Below, piece by piece: positions 1-8,214 of a DNA stretch of 64,000 nucleotides. Source of the DNA: Streptomyces bicolor (GTDB taxonomy: Bacteria > Actinomycetota > Actinomycetes > Streptomycetales > Streptomycetaceae); the NCBI RefSeq assembly GCF_000719285.1, contig NZ_JOFS01000030.1, forward strand, positions 62,001 through 126,000. Reading direction: 5' to 3'. Each line of letters starts with the position of its first letter. The stretch's first letter is position 1. The notes under the pieces are model-generated. The model searched no databases and had not been told where the DNA came from. It saw only the letters and a program-made list of their open reading frames with translations. The translations under genes and the position numbers were made by a program.

Positions 1-1071
1 GGTCTGCGCCGGCACATCAACCGTTCCACGCAGCGGCTCGTCAACCGGTTCTGCGAGGAGGGCCGCGCCGACCTGGTCGCCCAGTACGCCGAGCATCTGC
101 CCATGGCCGTGATGTGCGAGATCCTCGGCATGCCCGAGGAGTACAACGACCGGATCGTCGAGGCCGCCCGCGACATGCTCAAGGGCACCGAGACCGCGAT
201 CGCCAGCAACGCGTACATCATGGAGGCCCTCATGCGGCTCACCGGCAAGCGCCGGGCCCAGCCGCAGGAGGACTTCACCACCCACCTGATCAACCACCCG
301 GCGCGGCTGACCGACGAGGAGGTCGGCCAGCACCTGCGTGTCGTGCTCATCGCGGCCTACGAGGCCACCGCCAACCTCCTCGCCAACGTGCTGCGCGTCG
401 TCCTCACCGACCCGCGTTTCCGCGCCCAGCTCAGCGGCGGTCAGATGACCGTGCCGGAGGCGGTCGAGCAGTCCCTGTGGGACGAGCCGCCGTTCAGCGC
501 GGTCCTGGGCTATTTCGCCAAGCAGGACACGGAGTTGGGCGGTCAGCACATCCGCAAGGGCGACGGGTTGCTCTTCGCTCCCGCCCCCGGCAACGTCGAC
601 CCCCGGGTACGTCCCGACCTGTCCGCCAACATGATGGGCAACCGGTCCCACCTCGCCTTCGGCGGCGGCCCGCACGAGTGCCCGGGTGCGGACATCGGCC
701 GTGCGATCGCCGAGGTCGGCGTCGACGCGCTCCTGATGCGGCTGCCCGACGTGGAACTCGACTGCCCCGAGGAAGAGCTGGAGTGGCGGCAGTCGATGAT
801 GTCGGCCCACCTGGTGGAACTGCCGGTCCGCTTCGCGCCGAAACCGCCGCAGGACGTGATGCAGAAGCCGGGCCACGCCCCGGTCCCGCCCCAGCGCGCC
901 ACCTGGCAGGTCGGCACGCCCCAGGCCCAGCCGACACCCACCCCGGCCCCCCAGCCGTCCGCCGAACAGCCACCCGCGCCGACGCCGGCTCCGGCTTCGG
1001 CGACGACGCCGGAACCGGTGCGGCCGAAGGGGGCCTGGCGACGGTTCCTGCGGTGGTGGCGGGGCAACTGA
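1..1071 (+). CDS. Cytochrome P450, C-terminal part (CYP157/conservon-like, no ExxR)
   Basis: The reading frame is open from base 1, so the N-terminus lies outside the window; 356 residues are visible. The heme-ligand loop FGGGPHECPG is intact, with the cysteine codon at 679-681. The I-helix is represented by LIAAYEATAN instead of the usual AGxxTT. The K-helix reads EQSLW (466-480), so the normally invariant ExxR is missing. This is known for the Streptomyces CYP157 family, which is typically encoded in 'conservon' clusters with a histidine-kinase-like protein, roadblock protein, DUF742 protein and small GTPase. After the P450 fold there is a Pro/Ala-rich tail of about 75 residues ending in a basic, Trp-rich WRRFLRWWRGN segment, which could contact membrane or partner proteins. 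The subfamily call is from memory; the P450 fold itself is certain. Confidence 0.9.
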   Translation, partial: GLRRHINRSTQRLVNRFCEEGRADLVAQYAEHLPMAVMCEILGMPEEYNDRIVEAARDMLKGTETAIASNAYIMEALMRLTGKRRAQPQEDFTTHLINHPARLTDEEVGQHLRVVLIAAYEATANLLANVLRVVLTDPRFRAQLSGGQMTVPEAVEQSLWDEPPFSAVLGYFAKQDTELGGQHIRKGDGLLFAPAPGNVDPRVRPDLSANMMGNRSHLAFGGGPHECPGADIGRAIAEVGVDALLMRLPDVELDCPEEELEWRQSMMSAHLVELPVRFAPKPPQDVMQKPGHAPVPPQRATWQVGTPQAQPTPTPAPQPSAEQPPAPTPAPASATTPEPVRPKGAWRRFLRWWRGN

Positions 1072-1230
1072 GCGGCGAACCCGGGTCGGCGTCCACCAGC
1101 GCAACCGCACACGGCACTCGGCCGGCGGCGCGGCGCGCGTTCGGACACCGGCCCGGGCCCGGCCCGGACACCGGCACGGATTCAGGCCCGACACCGCACG
1201 GGTCCGTCCGCAGCGTGCGGCGATGTTCGG

Positions 1231-2178
1231 CTACCCCGCCGCCCACCCGGCGTACGAGGCCCAGGCCTCAAGGGTCCGCGGGCTCCGGAACCGATGTGCC
1301 GCCCCCGTCACCGGATCGGTGAACTCCAGCGCCCGCGCCAGCAGTTGGAGCGGGCGTCGGAAGTCGTCGGCCGGCGCGGGGGCGGTCACCTCGGGGTACA
1401 GCGGGTCGCCGAGGAGGGGTACGCCCAGGGCGTTCATGTGGACCCGTAGCTGGTGGGTCTGTCCGGTGGCGGGCGTCAGCCGGTACCGGGCAAGCCCCTC
1501 CCGGTGTTCGACGACCTCGACGTGCGTGACGGCGTTCGGCTCGCCGTCGACCTCCAGGGCGGTGAGCACCCCGCGCTCCTTCACGATGCGGCTGCGCACG
1601 GTCCGGGGCAGGGCCAGCTCGGGATCGTACGGCGCCACGGCCTCGTACTCCTTGCGCACCCGCTTGTCGCGGAACAGCCCCTGATACGCGCCCCGCTCCT
1701 CGGGCCGCACCGTGAACAGCACCAGCCCGGCGGTGAGCCGGTCGAGCCGGTGTGCGGCGCTCAGTGTCGGGAGGCCCAGCTCCCGGCGCAGCCGCGCCAG
1801 CGCGGTCTCGGTGACATGGCCGCCGCGCGGTGTCGTGGCCAGGAAGTGCGGCTTGTCGGCGACGACGATGTGCTCGTCGCGGTACACGACGTCGACCGCG
1901 AACGGCACCCGCACCTCCTCGGGCAGCTCCCGGTGGAACCAGACGAACATCCCCGGCACATACGCCGCGTCCGCCGCCACCGGCTTCCCGTCTTCCCCGA
2001 CGATCAGCCCCGAGTCGAACATCCCGGTGACGACCCCGGGCCCGGCCCCCGAGAGCCGCTCCACCAGATGCTCCCGCACGGTGGCCCATGCCCCCTCGAA
2101 CGGCAGCCGCACCCGCACCGCGTCGACCCCGTCGCGCTGCGGCAGGGGAGAGGGCGGGGGCGGGGTACGGCGTCTCAT
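1231..2178 (-). CDS. RluA-family pseudouridine synthase
   Basis: Isomerises uridine to pseudouridine in rRNA or tRNA. The family signature HRLDR is present; its Asp, about residue 146 from the ATG used here, is the catalytic nucleophile. Later family elements are also visible: KEYEAV, then ATGQTHQLRVHM and GDPLYP near the C-terminus. The protein is about 315 residues with a short Pro-rich N-terminus and no clear S4 domain, as in the RluA/RluC-like actinobacterial branch. Upstream in-frame TTG (2187) and GTG (2181) starts are possible; ATG 2178 is preferred only because it is ATG, since none has a good ribosome binding site. It is convergent with the P450 gene. The exact RNA target cannot be read from the sequence. 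Confidence 0.88.
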   Translation of the reverse strand: MRRRTPPPPSPLPQRDGVDAVRVRLPFEGAWATVREHLVERLSGAGPGVVTGMFDSGLIVGEDGKPVAADAAYVPGMFVWFHRELPEEVRVPFAVDVVYRDEHIVVADKPHFLATTPRGGHVTETALARLRRELGLPTLSAAHRLDRLTAGLVLFTVRPEERGAYQGLFRDKRVRKEYEAVAPYDPELALPRTVRSRIVKERGVLTALEVDGEPNAVTHVEVVEHREGLARYRLTPATGQTHQLRVHMNALGVPLLGDPLYPEVTAPAPADDFRRPLQLLARALEFTDPVTGAAHRFRSPRTLEAWASYAGWAAG

Positions 2179-2246
2179 CACGATCAAGCGTACGGCGCCC
2201 GGAAGGACGGTGGGCCACGCCTTGGCGCGTGGGCAAGATCCGGCGC

Positions 2247-2770
2247 ATGCCCTTTCTGACCAGCCCTGTCCTGCCCGCCGGAACCCTCGCCCGCAATCCG
2301 CAGCCCGGCCTCCCTACCGGTGACGGCCTCCTTCTGCGTCCCTGGCGGGCTGAGGACGCGCCCGCCGTGCACGCGGCCTTCCAGGACCCGGTGATGCACC
2401 AGTGGCACGTCCGCGCCGCCGACTCGGTGGAGGAGGTCGGCGGCTGGATCGAGGAGTGGCTGAAGGCCTGGGCGGAGGAGCGGGCGCCCAGTGGGCCGTC
2501 GTCGACGCCGACACCGACCGTCTGCTGGGGCGCGTCGGCCTGCGCGAGATCCACCTCGACGACGGCACGGCCGAGGTCGCCTGCTGGACCACCGCCGAGG
2601 CGCGAGGCCGGGGCCGTCGCGGCCCGCGCCACGACCACGCCGGCCCGCTGGGCGCTCGACGACACGTGGAGGGCACCAAGCACAGCTCCGCCCTGCACAT
2701 GGACGGCTGGCACGACATGCATCTGCACGCGCGCGTGCAGGGCGACCGAGCGGCGGGGGGACGTGCCTAG
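2247..2770 (+). pseudogene. Degenerate GNAT acetyltransferase
   Basis: The start codon ATG 2247 opens a RimJ/RimL-like GNAT N-terminus (GDGLLLRPWRAEDAPAVHAAF, then a WIEEWLKAWAEE helix). Near 2480-2490 the coding signal moves to another frame, which continues with AQWAVVDADTDRLLGRVGLR and TAEVACWTTAEARGRG. It then returns to the first frame for VAARATTTPARWALDD, and moves again to EGTKHSSALHMDGWHDMHLH, the usual C-terminus, ending at TAG 2770. The acetyl-CoA-binding stretch normally found between the LDD and EGTK parts is missing. Three frame changes plus an internal deletion make a working enzyme very unlikely. The stop overlaps the stop of the convergent permease gene. Confidence 0.75.
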
Positions 2771-4326
2771 GCGGCGGCTTCGGGTGCTGTCGGCTCCGGG
2801 TCGGTGCTCACGGGTGCCGTGCGCCGCCGGTACGTCCGGAAGCCGACACCCGCGACCACCGTCACGCCGAGGAACAGCACGGTGAAGTACTGGAAGTACC
2901 AGTGCCCGCCCGCCGGGTCGTACACCGCCGCCCGTGGCCAGGCGAGGTTGACGCTCATGACGAGGCCGTACAGCAGGGCCAGGGCGTTGACCGGGACGCC
3001 CCAGCGGCCGAGGGAGAACAGGCGGGCGCCCGTCTCGTCGGTGCCGGTGGTGGTGAACCGCCCGCGCAGGCGGGCGATCAGGAGGGGGCCGGTGACCATC
3101 GCGTACGCCAGGTAGAGCAGCACGATGCAGGTCGTGCCGATGGCCAGGAACGCCTCCGGTGAGGCGAAGTTGAGCAGCAGCAGGGCCGCCGCGAGGGCGC
3201 CGACCACCAGGGCGGGCGCGCCCGGCATGCCGGTGCGCGGGTTGACCTTCGCCAGGCGTCCGGAGAACGGGAGTTGGCCGTCGCGGGCCATCGAGAACAG
3301 CATCCGGCAGGCGGCCGTCTGGATGGCGAGGGTCGCCACCGTGATCGCCACCACGACGTCGGCCAGCAGCACCCGGCCCACGCCGTCGCCCAGGCTGCTC
3401 GTCAGGACGTAGCTCAGCCCGTCGACGGCCAGCCGGCCGTCCGTGAGGCTGGGTGCGGCGAGCAGCCCGCCGAGCACCAGCAGTCCGCCCAGCAGACCGG
3501 CCGCGCCCAGCGCGGTGAGGATCGTGCGGGGCGCGGTGCGGCGCGGGTGGTGGGTCTCCTCGCTCATCTCTCCCGCGCTGTCGAAACCGATCATCACGTA
3601 CGCCGCCGTGAACGAGCCGACCAGCAGCGCGCCCAACAGGCCCGACTCGGCGGCGCCTTCGGTGTGGAAGGTGATGCCGGGGGAGCGCTCGGAGTGGGTC
3701 AGCAGCAGCGCGATGATCAGCACCGCGCCGATGATCTCGGCGGTCACCCCGACCCGGTTCACCAGCGACAGCACACGGTTGTCCATGAGGTTCACGAGCG
3801 TGGTCAGGACCAGCAGGAGGACGCCGAGCAGCGCCGCGTTGGCCGCGCCGTCCGCCGAGGTCGGCGCGGGGTCGGTGCCGATGAGCTGGAAGCCGGACCA
3901 GATGGCGGGCAGCACCATCTGCAGCGCCAGCGCGGCCGCCGCGACCACCACGACCTGCCCGATCACCATGATCCAGCCGGCGAACCAGCCGAAGGTGACG
4001 TTCGACAGGCGTGACGACCACTGGTAGACAGCGCCCGAGATCGGGTAGCGCGCGGCCAGTTCCGCGAAGCACGCGGCCACCAGCAGCTGTCCGACGAGGA
4101 CCGCGGGCCAGGCCCAGAAGAAGACGGGGCCGCCGAACGCGTACCCGAAGGCGAAGAACTGGAAGACGGTCGTCAGGACGGAGATGAAGGAGAAGCCGGC
4201 CGCGAAGGACGCGTACCGGCCGAGGCTGCGGTGCAGTTCCTGGCGGTACCCGAACCCGGCGAGTACGCGCTCGTCAGGATCCAGCGGCGGGTCGGGGCGA
4301 GGGGCGGCGGGGGCGGTGCTCGTCAT
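2767..4326 (-). CDS. APC-superfamily amino acid/amine permease
   Basis: A 519-residue secondary transporter of the amino acid-polyamine-organocation superfamily with about 12-14 hydrophobic segments. The family-typical first helices are visible (FAAGFSFISVLTTVFQFFAF), followed by FAELAARYPISGAVYQW and the conserved loop GFDSAGEMSEETHHPRR, which suggests the BAT1/GABA-choline permease branch. The substrate is probably an amino acid or amine; specificity cannot be read here. ATG 4326 is preferred over the upstream GTG 4347 because AAGCAGG precedes it at suitable spacing. It is transcribed divergently from the padR gene. A near-palindrome at 4361-4380 lies just upstream and may be its operator. 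Confidence 0.85.
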   Translation of the reverse strand: MTSTAPAAPRPDPPLDPDERVLAGFGYRQELHRSLGRYASFAAGFSFISVLTTVFQFFAFGYAFGGPVFFWAWPAVLVGQLLVAACFAELAARYPISGAVYQWSSRLSNVTFGWFAGWIMVIGQVVVVAAAALALQMVLPAIWSGFQLIGTDPAPTSADGAANAALLGVLLLVLTTLVNLMDNRVLSLVNRVGVTAEIIGAVLIIALLLTHSERSPGITFHTEGAAESGLLGALLVGSFTAAYVMIGFDSAGEMSEETHHPRRTAPRTILTALGAAGLLGGLLVLGGLLAAPSLTDGRLAVDGLSYVLTSSLGDGVGRVLLADVVVAITVATLAIQTAACRMLFSMARDGQLPFSGRLAKVNPRTGMPGAPALVVGALAAALLLLNFASPEAFLAIGTTCIVLLYLAYAMVTGPLLIARLRGRFTTTGTDETGARLFSLGRWGVPVNALALLYGLVMSVNLAWPRAAVYDPAGGHWYFQYFTVLFLGVTVVAGVGFRTYRRRTAPVSTDPEPTAPEAAA

Positions 4327-4360
4327 GGCGGCAACCTGCTTTCGCACAGCGGCGCGAGAA

Positions 4361-4380
4361 TTCCTGTCGGGCGACAGAAA
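4361..4380. promoter_or_regulatory. Palindrome upstream of APC permease
   Basis: A 20-bp near-perfect inverted repeat containing CTGTCG and CGACAG arms with flanking TT/AA (16 of 20 positions symmetrical). It lies about 35 bp upstream of the permease start and 180 bp from the padR start, where an operator for permease control would be expected. The regulator is unknown. Confidence 0.4.
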
Positions 4381-4477
4381 TTAGGGAGGAGCTGTTTCGT
4401 TCGCATGACGTGCTCATGTCTGAGGTGATCCCAGGTCCTCACGGTGGACGCCGCCGGCCCCTGGCGGCAGCCCTCGA

Positions 4478-4526
4478 TCGCGATACATCGTGTCTATTGA
4501 CGCATTCCCGCGACTCGCGATATGTT
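4478..4526 (+). promoter_or_regulatory. padR promoter with flanking TCGCGATA direct repeats
   Basis: A sigma70-type promoter is visible: TTGACG (4497-4502), an 18-nt spacer and TATGTT (4521-4526). The octamer TCGCGATA occurs at 4478-4485, upstream of the -35, and again at 4515-4522, overlapping the -10. That position suits a repressor, probably PadR itself acting on its own gene and the exporter genes. Binding is inferred. Confidence 0.5.
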
Positions 4527-4559
4527 CGGCTGCGGATATTCGGAAGCGAGGTGGTCGTC

Positions 4560-5183
4560 ATGGCGAGGAAGCGCCGCAAGCTCACCAACCCCTTGGCGCT
4601 CGCCGTGATGACGACCCTCTGGCAGAAGCCGATGCATCCGTATGAGATCGCCCAGACCCTGCGCAGCCAGGGCAAGGACGCCAGCACGAAGACCAACTAC
4701 GGCTCGCTGTACACGGTCGTGCAGAACCTCGAGAAGCACGGCTTCGTCGAGGTCGCCGGTGTGGAACGCCAGGGCAACCGCCCCGAGCGCACGGTCTACG
4801 GGCTCACCGAGGCCGGGCGCGAGGAGATGGCCGAGTGGCTGTCCGATCTGATCGCCGTCCCGGCCAAGGAGTACCCGATCTTCGAGACGGCCCTCTCCCT
4901 GATGTCGGCGCTGCCTCCCGCGGATGTGGCGCGGCTGCTGGAGATGCGGCTGAGCTCGCTGGAAGTGCAGGTGGCGAGCGGCCGGGGCGCCCTCGAAAAG
5001 CTCTACGAGAGGGTGCCGAGGCTGTTCCTCATCGAGGTCGAGTACCAACTGCACATGGTCGAGGCGCAGGCGAAATGGGTCGGCGGGTTCCTCGAGGAGA
5101 TCAAGAAGGGTTCGCTGCCGGGCGTCGAGTCGTGGCGGCGATTCCATGAAACGGGGGAGTTTCCGGCCGAGTTCACATCATGA
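4560..5183 (+). CDS. PadR-family transcriptional regulator
   Basis: A 207-residue protein. Residues 8-90 form the PadR winged helix: NPLALAVMTTLWQKPMHPYEIAQTL, then TNYGSLYTVVQNLEKHGFV and a wing ending VYGLTEAGREEM. The C-terminal half is the long helical dimerisation region of subfamily 1 (PadR_4/Vir_act_alpha_C type). ATG 4560 has GAAGCGAGG eight bases upstream. PadR proteins usually repress an adjacent exporter and are released by a ligand of that exporter. That fits here, because a two-gene ABC exporter follows 165 bp downstream in the same direction, after a strong hairpin. The inducer is unknown. Confidence 0.9.
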   Translation: MARKRRKLTNPLALAVMTTLWQKPMHPYEIAQTLRSQGKDASTKTNYGSLYTVVQNLEKHGFVEVAGVERQGNRPERTVYGLTEAGREEMAEWLSDLIAVPAKEYPIFETALSLMSALPPADVARLLEMRLSSLEVQVASGRGALEKLYERVPRLFLIEVEYQLHMVEAQAKWVGGFLEEIKKGSLPGVESWRRFHETGEFPAEFTS

Positions 5184-5188
5184 GAAGG

Positions 5189-5224
5189 ACCCCGGCAGGG
5201 CTGTTGCAGCAGCTCCGCCGGGGT
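5189..5224 (+). terminator. Hairpin between padR and the exporter operon
   Basis: An 8-bp perfect outer stem (ACCCCGGC pairing with GCCGGGGT) continues partly through an inner GCTG/CAGC stem. It begins six bases after the padR stop. It could end padR transcription or lower read-through into the ABC genes. There is no U-tract, as is common in Streptomyces. Confidence 0.5.
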
Positions 5225-5348
5225 CGCGAACCCCGAAACGGATCCGCCGTGGGGCAGAACCGGGTCATCGAGGTGCGGCACACCCAGGATAGCCCGGCAC
5301 TGCTCACGCGGATCGATCACGAGTCCGCTCACCAGGAGAGCAGTCGTC

Positions 5349-6380
5349 ATGAGTACCAGCAGCGGGGCAACCCGCGCGCCCGCAGTCGAGGCGCGTCAAC
5401 TGATCAAGACCTACGGCGATGTCACCGCCCTGGGCGGCATGGACCTCACCGTCGAGCCGGGCACCGTCTTCGGCCTCCTCGGGCCCAACGGCGCCGGCAA
5501 GTCCACCACCGTCAAGATCCTCACCACCCTGGCCCGGCCCGACTCGGGCTCGGCCACCGTCGCGGGCCACGACGTGCTGCGCCACCCGGACCGGGTGCGC
5601 CGCGCGATCGGCGTGGTCGCCCAGAACTCCGGCGCCGATCCGGTCGCCACGGGCCGTGAGAACCTCCGACTCCAGGGCCGGCTCCATGGTTTGAGCCGCG
5701 CCGGCCTCGGTCGCCGGGTCGCCGAGCTGCTCGACCGGTTCCACCTCGCCGACGCCGCCGACCGCACCGTCAAGGGCTACTCCGGTGGGATGCGCCGCCG
5801 TCTCGACGTCGCCCTCGGCCTGGTGCACCGGCCCGAGGTGCTCTTCCTCGACGAGCCCACCACCGGCCTCGACCCCGAGACCCGCGCCGCGATGTGGGAC
5901 GAGATCGGCCGGCTGGCCGGCGAGGACGGCCTGACCGTCCTGCTCACCACGCACTACCTGGAGGAGGCGGACCGGCTCGCCGAGCGTATCGCGATCGTCG
6001 ACCGGGGCCGGGTCGTCGTGGCGGGCACCCCGGACTCCCTCAAGGGTGAACTCCGCGGTGACGCCGTCCATGTGGAGCTGCGCCAGGCGATCGGCGAGGC
6101 CGGCCGCACGCTGCTCAACGGCGCCCTCGGCGGGCTGCCGGGCGTGCACGAGGTGCTGGTCGACGGGCGCCGCGTCAGCGTCCGCGCCGACGAAGGGGCC
6201 GCCGCGATGCCCGCGCTCCTCGCCGCGCTCGACCGCGCCGGGGTCGGTGTCGCCACGGCGACCGTCGCGCGCCCGTCCCTCGACGACGTCTACCTCCGCT
6301 ACGCCGGCCGCCGTTACGCGGACGCCGAGGCCGACAGCGCCGGGGACCTCGTCCTCGCCGGGACCGGAGGTGCGCGATGA
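5349..6380 (+). CDS. ABC exporter ATPase, DrrA family
   Basis: A 343-residue ATP-binding subunit of a daunorubicin-resistance (DrrAB)-type exporter. Walker A GPNGAGKST lies around residues 45-53, the signature YSGGM at 144-148 and Walker B VLFLDEP at 164-170, followed by TTGLDP and the H-loop TTHYLEEADRL. The C-terminal extension (roughly residues 230-330), including the LDDVYLRYAGR motif, is typical of DrrA and is thought to couple to the membrane partner. AGGAGAG precedes the ATG. The permease gene starts inside this gene's stop codon (ATGA). Control by the upstream PadR protein is likely. Drug or lipid export is the family role; the substrate is not evident. Confidence 0.92.
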   Translation: MSTSSGATRAPAVEARQLIKTYGDVTALGGMDLTVEPGTVFGLLGPNGAGKSTTVKILTTLARPDSGSATVAGHDVLRHPDRVRRAIGVVAQNSGADPVATGRENLRLQGRLHGLSRAGLGRRVAELLDRFHLADAADRTVKGYSGGMRRRLDVALGLVHRPEVLFLDEPTTGLDPETRAAMWDEIGRLAGEDGLTVLLTTHYLEEADRLAERIAIVDRGRVVVAGTPDSLKGELRGDAVHVELRQAIGEAGRTLLNGALGGLPGVHEVLVDGRRVSVRADEGAAAMPALLAALDRAGVGVATATVARPSLDDVYLRYAGRRYADAEADSAGDLVLAGTGGAR

Positions 6381-7153
6381 GCACCGCCGTCGCCCAGACC
6401 TGGTACATGACGCAACGTCAACTCATGGTGTTCGTACGGCAGCCCGCGTACGCCGTCATCACCCTGATCCAGCCGGTGATCTGGCTGTTCCTCTTCGGCA
6501 GCCTCTTCAAGAAGGTCGTCGAACTCGGCGGCTTCGGCACCACCTCGTACCTGGACTACCTGGTGCCGGGCGTCGTCGTGATGAGTGCCCTCAGCTCCAA
6601 CATGTGGGCGGGGATGGGCACCCTCGACGAGATCCAGCGGGGCACCCTCGACCGGTTCCTGACCACCCCGGTCAGCCGGGCCGCCCTGATGAACGGCAAC
6701 GTCGTCAACAACGGCCTGGTCACCGCCTTCCAGTCGGTCGTCATCGTGCTGCTCGGCCTGCTGGGCGGTGCCGACTACCCGGGCGGCGTCGTCGGCATCG
6801 CCGTCCTGGTCGTCGCCTCGGTCCTGCTCGGGACGGTCTTCGGGGCGTTGTCCAACGCGCTGGGGATGCTGGTGCGGGAGCGGGAGTCGATCATCGGCAT
6901 CAACACCTTCCTGCTGCTGCCGCTGACCTTCCTGTCCTCCGCTTTCATGGCGCCGTCGCAGATGCCCGGCTGGATGCGGCACGTCGCCGACTTCAACCCG
7001 CTCGACTGGGCGATGGTCGCGGGCCGTTCGGCCATGTCCGGCCGGCCCGACTGGGGTGATGTCCTCATCCGGGGCGGCGGGTTGCTGACCCTGGCTGTCG
7101 CCGCGGTGTGGCTGTCCATACGGACCTTCCGGTCGTACCAGCGGTCGGTGTGA
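6377..7153 (+). CDS. ABC-2 type exporter membrane subunit, DrrB family
   Basis: A 258-residue membrane protein with about six hydrophobic segments, beginning with an N-terminal cytoplasmic helix (TWYMTQRQLMVFVRQP) and TM1 (YAVITLIQPVIWLFLFGSLF). It carries the ABC-2 domain and the late motif FNPLDWAMVAGR typical of DrrB-like permeases. It overlaps the ATPase gene by four bases, so the two are translationally coupled and should form the exporter. A perfect terminator hairpin follows 16 bp after its stop. Confidence 0.9.
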   Translation: MSTAVAQTWYMTQRQLMVFVRQPAYAVITLIQPVIWLFLFGSLFKKVVELGGFGTTSYLDYLVPGVVVMSALSSNMWAGMGTLDEIQRGTLDRFLTTPVSRAALMNGNVVNNGLVTAFQSVVIVLLGLLGGADYPGGVVGIAVLVVASVLLGTVFGALSNALGMLVRERESIIGINTFLLLPLTFLSSAFMAPSQMPGWMRHVADFNPLDWAMVAGRSAMSGRPDWGDVLIRGGGLLTLAVAAVWLSIRTFRSYQRSV

Positions 7154-7169
7154 GCCCCGGACACGGTGA

Positions 7170-7199
7170 AGGGGCGGCACCTCTGAAGGTGCCGCCCCT
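7170..7199. terminator. Bidirectional terminator between convergent genes
   Basis: A 13-bp perfect stem (AGGGGCGGCACCT with its complement) around a 4-nt CTGA loop, between the ends of the exporter permease (+) and the siderophore-interacting protein (-). The A-run after it on the + strand (CCAAAACCC) would give U residues only for the minus-strand transcript on entry. Confidence 0.85.
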
Positions 7200-7218
7200 C
7201 CAAAACCCAAGCACAGGC

Positions 7219-8064
7219 CTAGGCGGCCGGCTTCGCCCCCTCCTGCTCCGCCTCGATCCGCGCGTTCCAGTCCCGCTTGGAGGCCTGCCAGCCGTCCTCG
7301 TTGTGGCCGAGCCGCCAGTAGCCGGAGATCGACAGATCCTCGCGGGGCACGCCGCGCTCGACCCGCAGCAGGTGGCGCAGCTCCTTCACGAAGTGCGCCT
7401 CGCCGTGCACGAACGCGTGCACCCGGCCCGCCGGGAAGTCCAGCGAGCGGACGGCCTCGACCAGCGCCTCGCCGATGGGACGGGAGCCTCGGTGCAGCCA
7501 GACGACCTCCACATCGGAGTCGATCTTCTGCTCCTCCTCGGGGCCGGCGACCTCCACGAAGGCGTACGCCGTGGCGCCGTCGGGCAGCGACTCCAGGGAG
7601 CGGGCGATCGCGGGCAGCGCGCTCTCGTCGCCGACGAGCAGATGCCAGTCGGCGTCGGGGTCGGGGGCGTAGGCGCCGCCCGGGCCCATGAACCGCACGA
7701 TCTCGCCCGGCTGGGCGCGCATCGCCCAGGGACCGGCCAGGCCCTCGTCGCCGTGCAGCACGAAGTCCAGCGTCAGCTCACGGTGCTCGGGGTCCCAGGC
7801 CCGCACGGTGTACGTCCGCGTCACCGGCCACTGCTCGCGCGGCAGCTCCTCGCGGATGCGCTCCAGGTCGAACGGCTCGGGATAGCTCACGCCGACGGGG
7901 GAGAACAGCATCTTGACGTAATGGTCCGTGCAGGTGTCCGCCGCGAAGTCGGCGAGCCCCTCACCCCCGAGCACCACACGCTGCATGTGCGGGGTCAGCC
8001 GTTCGGTACGGATGACCTGCGCGGAGTGGGGCTTCCGCGGCTTGCGGGCAGGGCGTAGCGCCAT
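7219..8064 (-). CDS. Siderophore-interacting protein (ViuB/SIP-type ferric reductase)
   Basis: A 281-residue FAD-dependent reductase of the SIP family, which releases iron from imported ferric siderophores in the cytoplasm. The FAD-binding beta-barrel contains YFSPVG-like (MLFSPVG) and RTYTVRAWDPE motifs. The C-terminal half is the SIP domain with the LLVGDESALPAIARSL nucleotide-loop signature and the terminal SGYWRLGHNEDGW motif. ATG 8064 is preferred to an upstream in-frame start at 8085 because GAGGGAGG sits just before it. An iron-box palindrome overlaps the promoter region directly upstream, so iron repression by a DtxR/DmdR regulator is expected. Confidence 0.93.
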   Translation of the reverse strand: MALRPARKPRKPHSAQVIRTERLTPHMQRVVLGGEGLADFAADTCTDHYVKMLFSPVGVSYPEPFDLERIREELPREQWPVTRTYTVRAWDPEHRELTLDFVLHGDEGLAGPWAMRAQPGEIVRFMGPGGAYAPDPDADWHLLVGDESALPAIARSLESLPDGATAYAFVEVAGPEEEQKIDSDVEVVWLHRGSRPIGEALVEAVRSLDFPAGRVHAFVHGEAHFVKELRHLLRVERGVPREDLSISGYWRLGHNEDGWQASKRDWNARIEAEQEGAKPAA

Positions 8065-8087
8065 CACTGGCCTCCCTCGTTCCAAGC

Positions 8088-8106
8088 TTAGGTTTACCTA
8101 AGTTAG
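8088..8106 (-). promoter_or_regulatory. Iron box (DmdR/IdeR operator) of the SIP gene
   Basis: The core TTAGGTTTACCTAA is an inverted repeat. The 19-bp site read on the minus strand matches the DtxR-family consensus (TTAGGTTAGSCTAACCTAA) at about 14 of 19 positions. It lies 24 bp upstream of the SIP start codon. DmdR1 is the usual Streptomyces regulator of such sites. Confidence 0.85.
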
Positions 8107-8214
8107 CACCTCCGCCCGGGGAATGCCGCTATGAACGTTCATGAATGAGGTGCATGTCGTGCACGCAGGACCGAATTCCCCGCCTCCCAAGACCCATTCA
8201 CCCGCTCGGGCCCT

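Noticed and set aside
7161..7200. Attachment site (att) core because of the 13-bp perfect repeat
   Set aside because: The repeats are inverted with a 4-nt loop between two convergent stop codons, which is a terminator; no integrase or tRNA is nearby.
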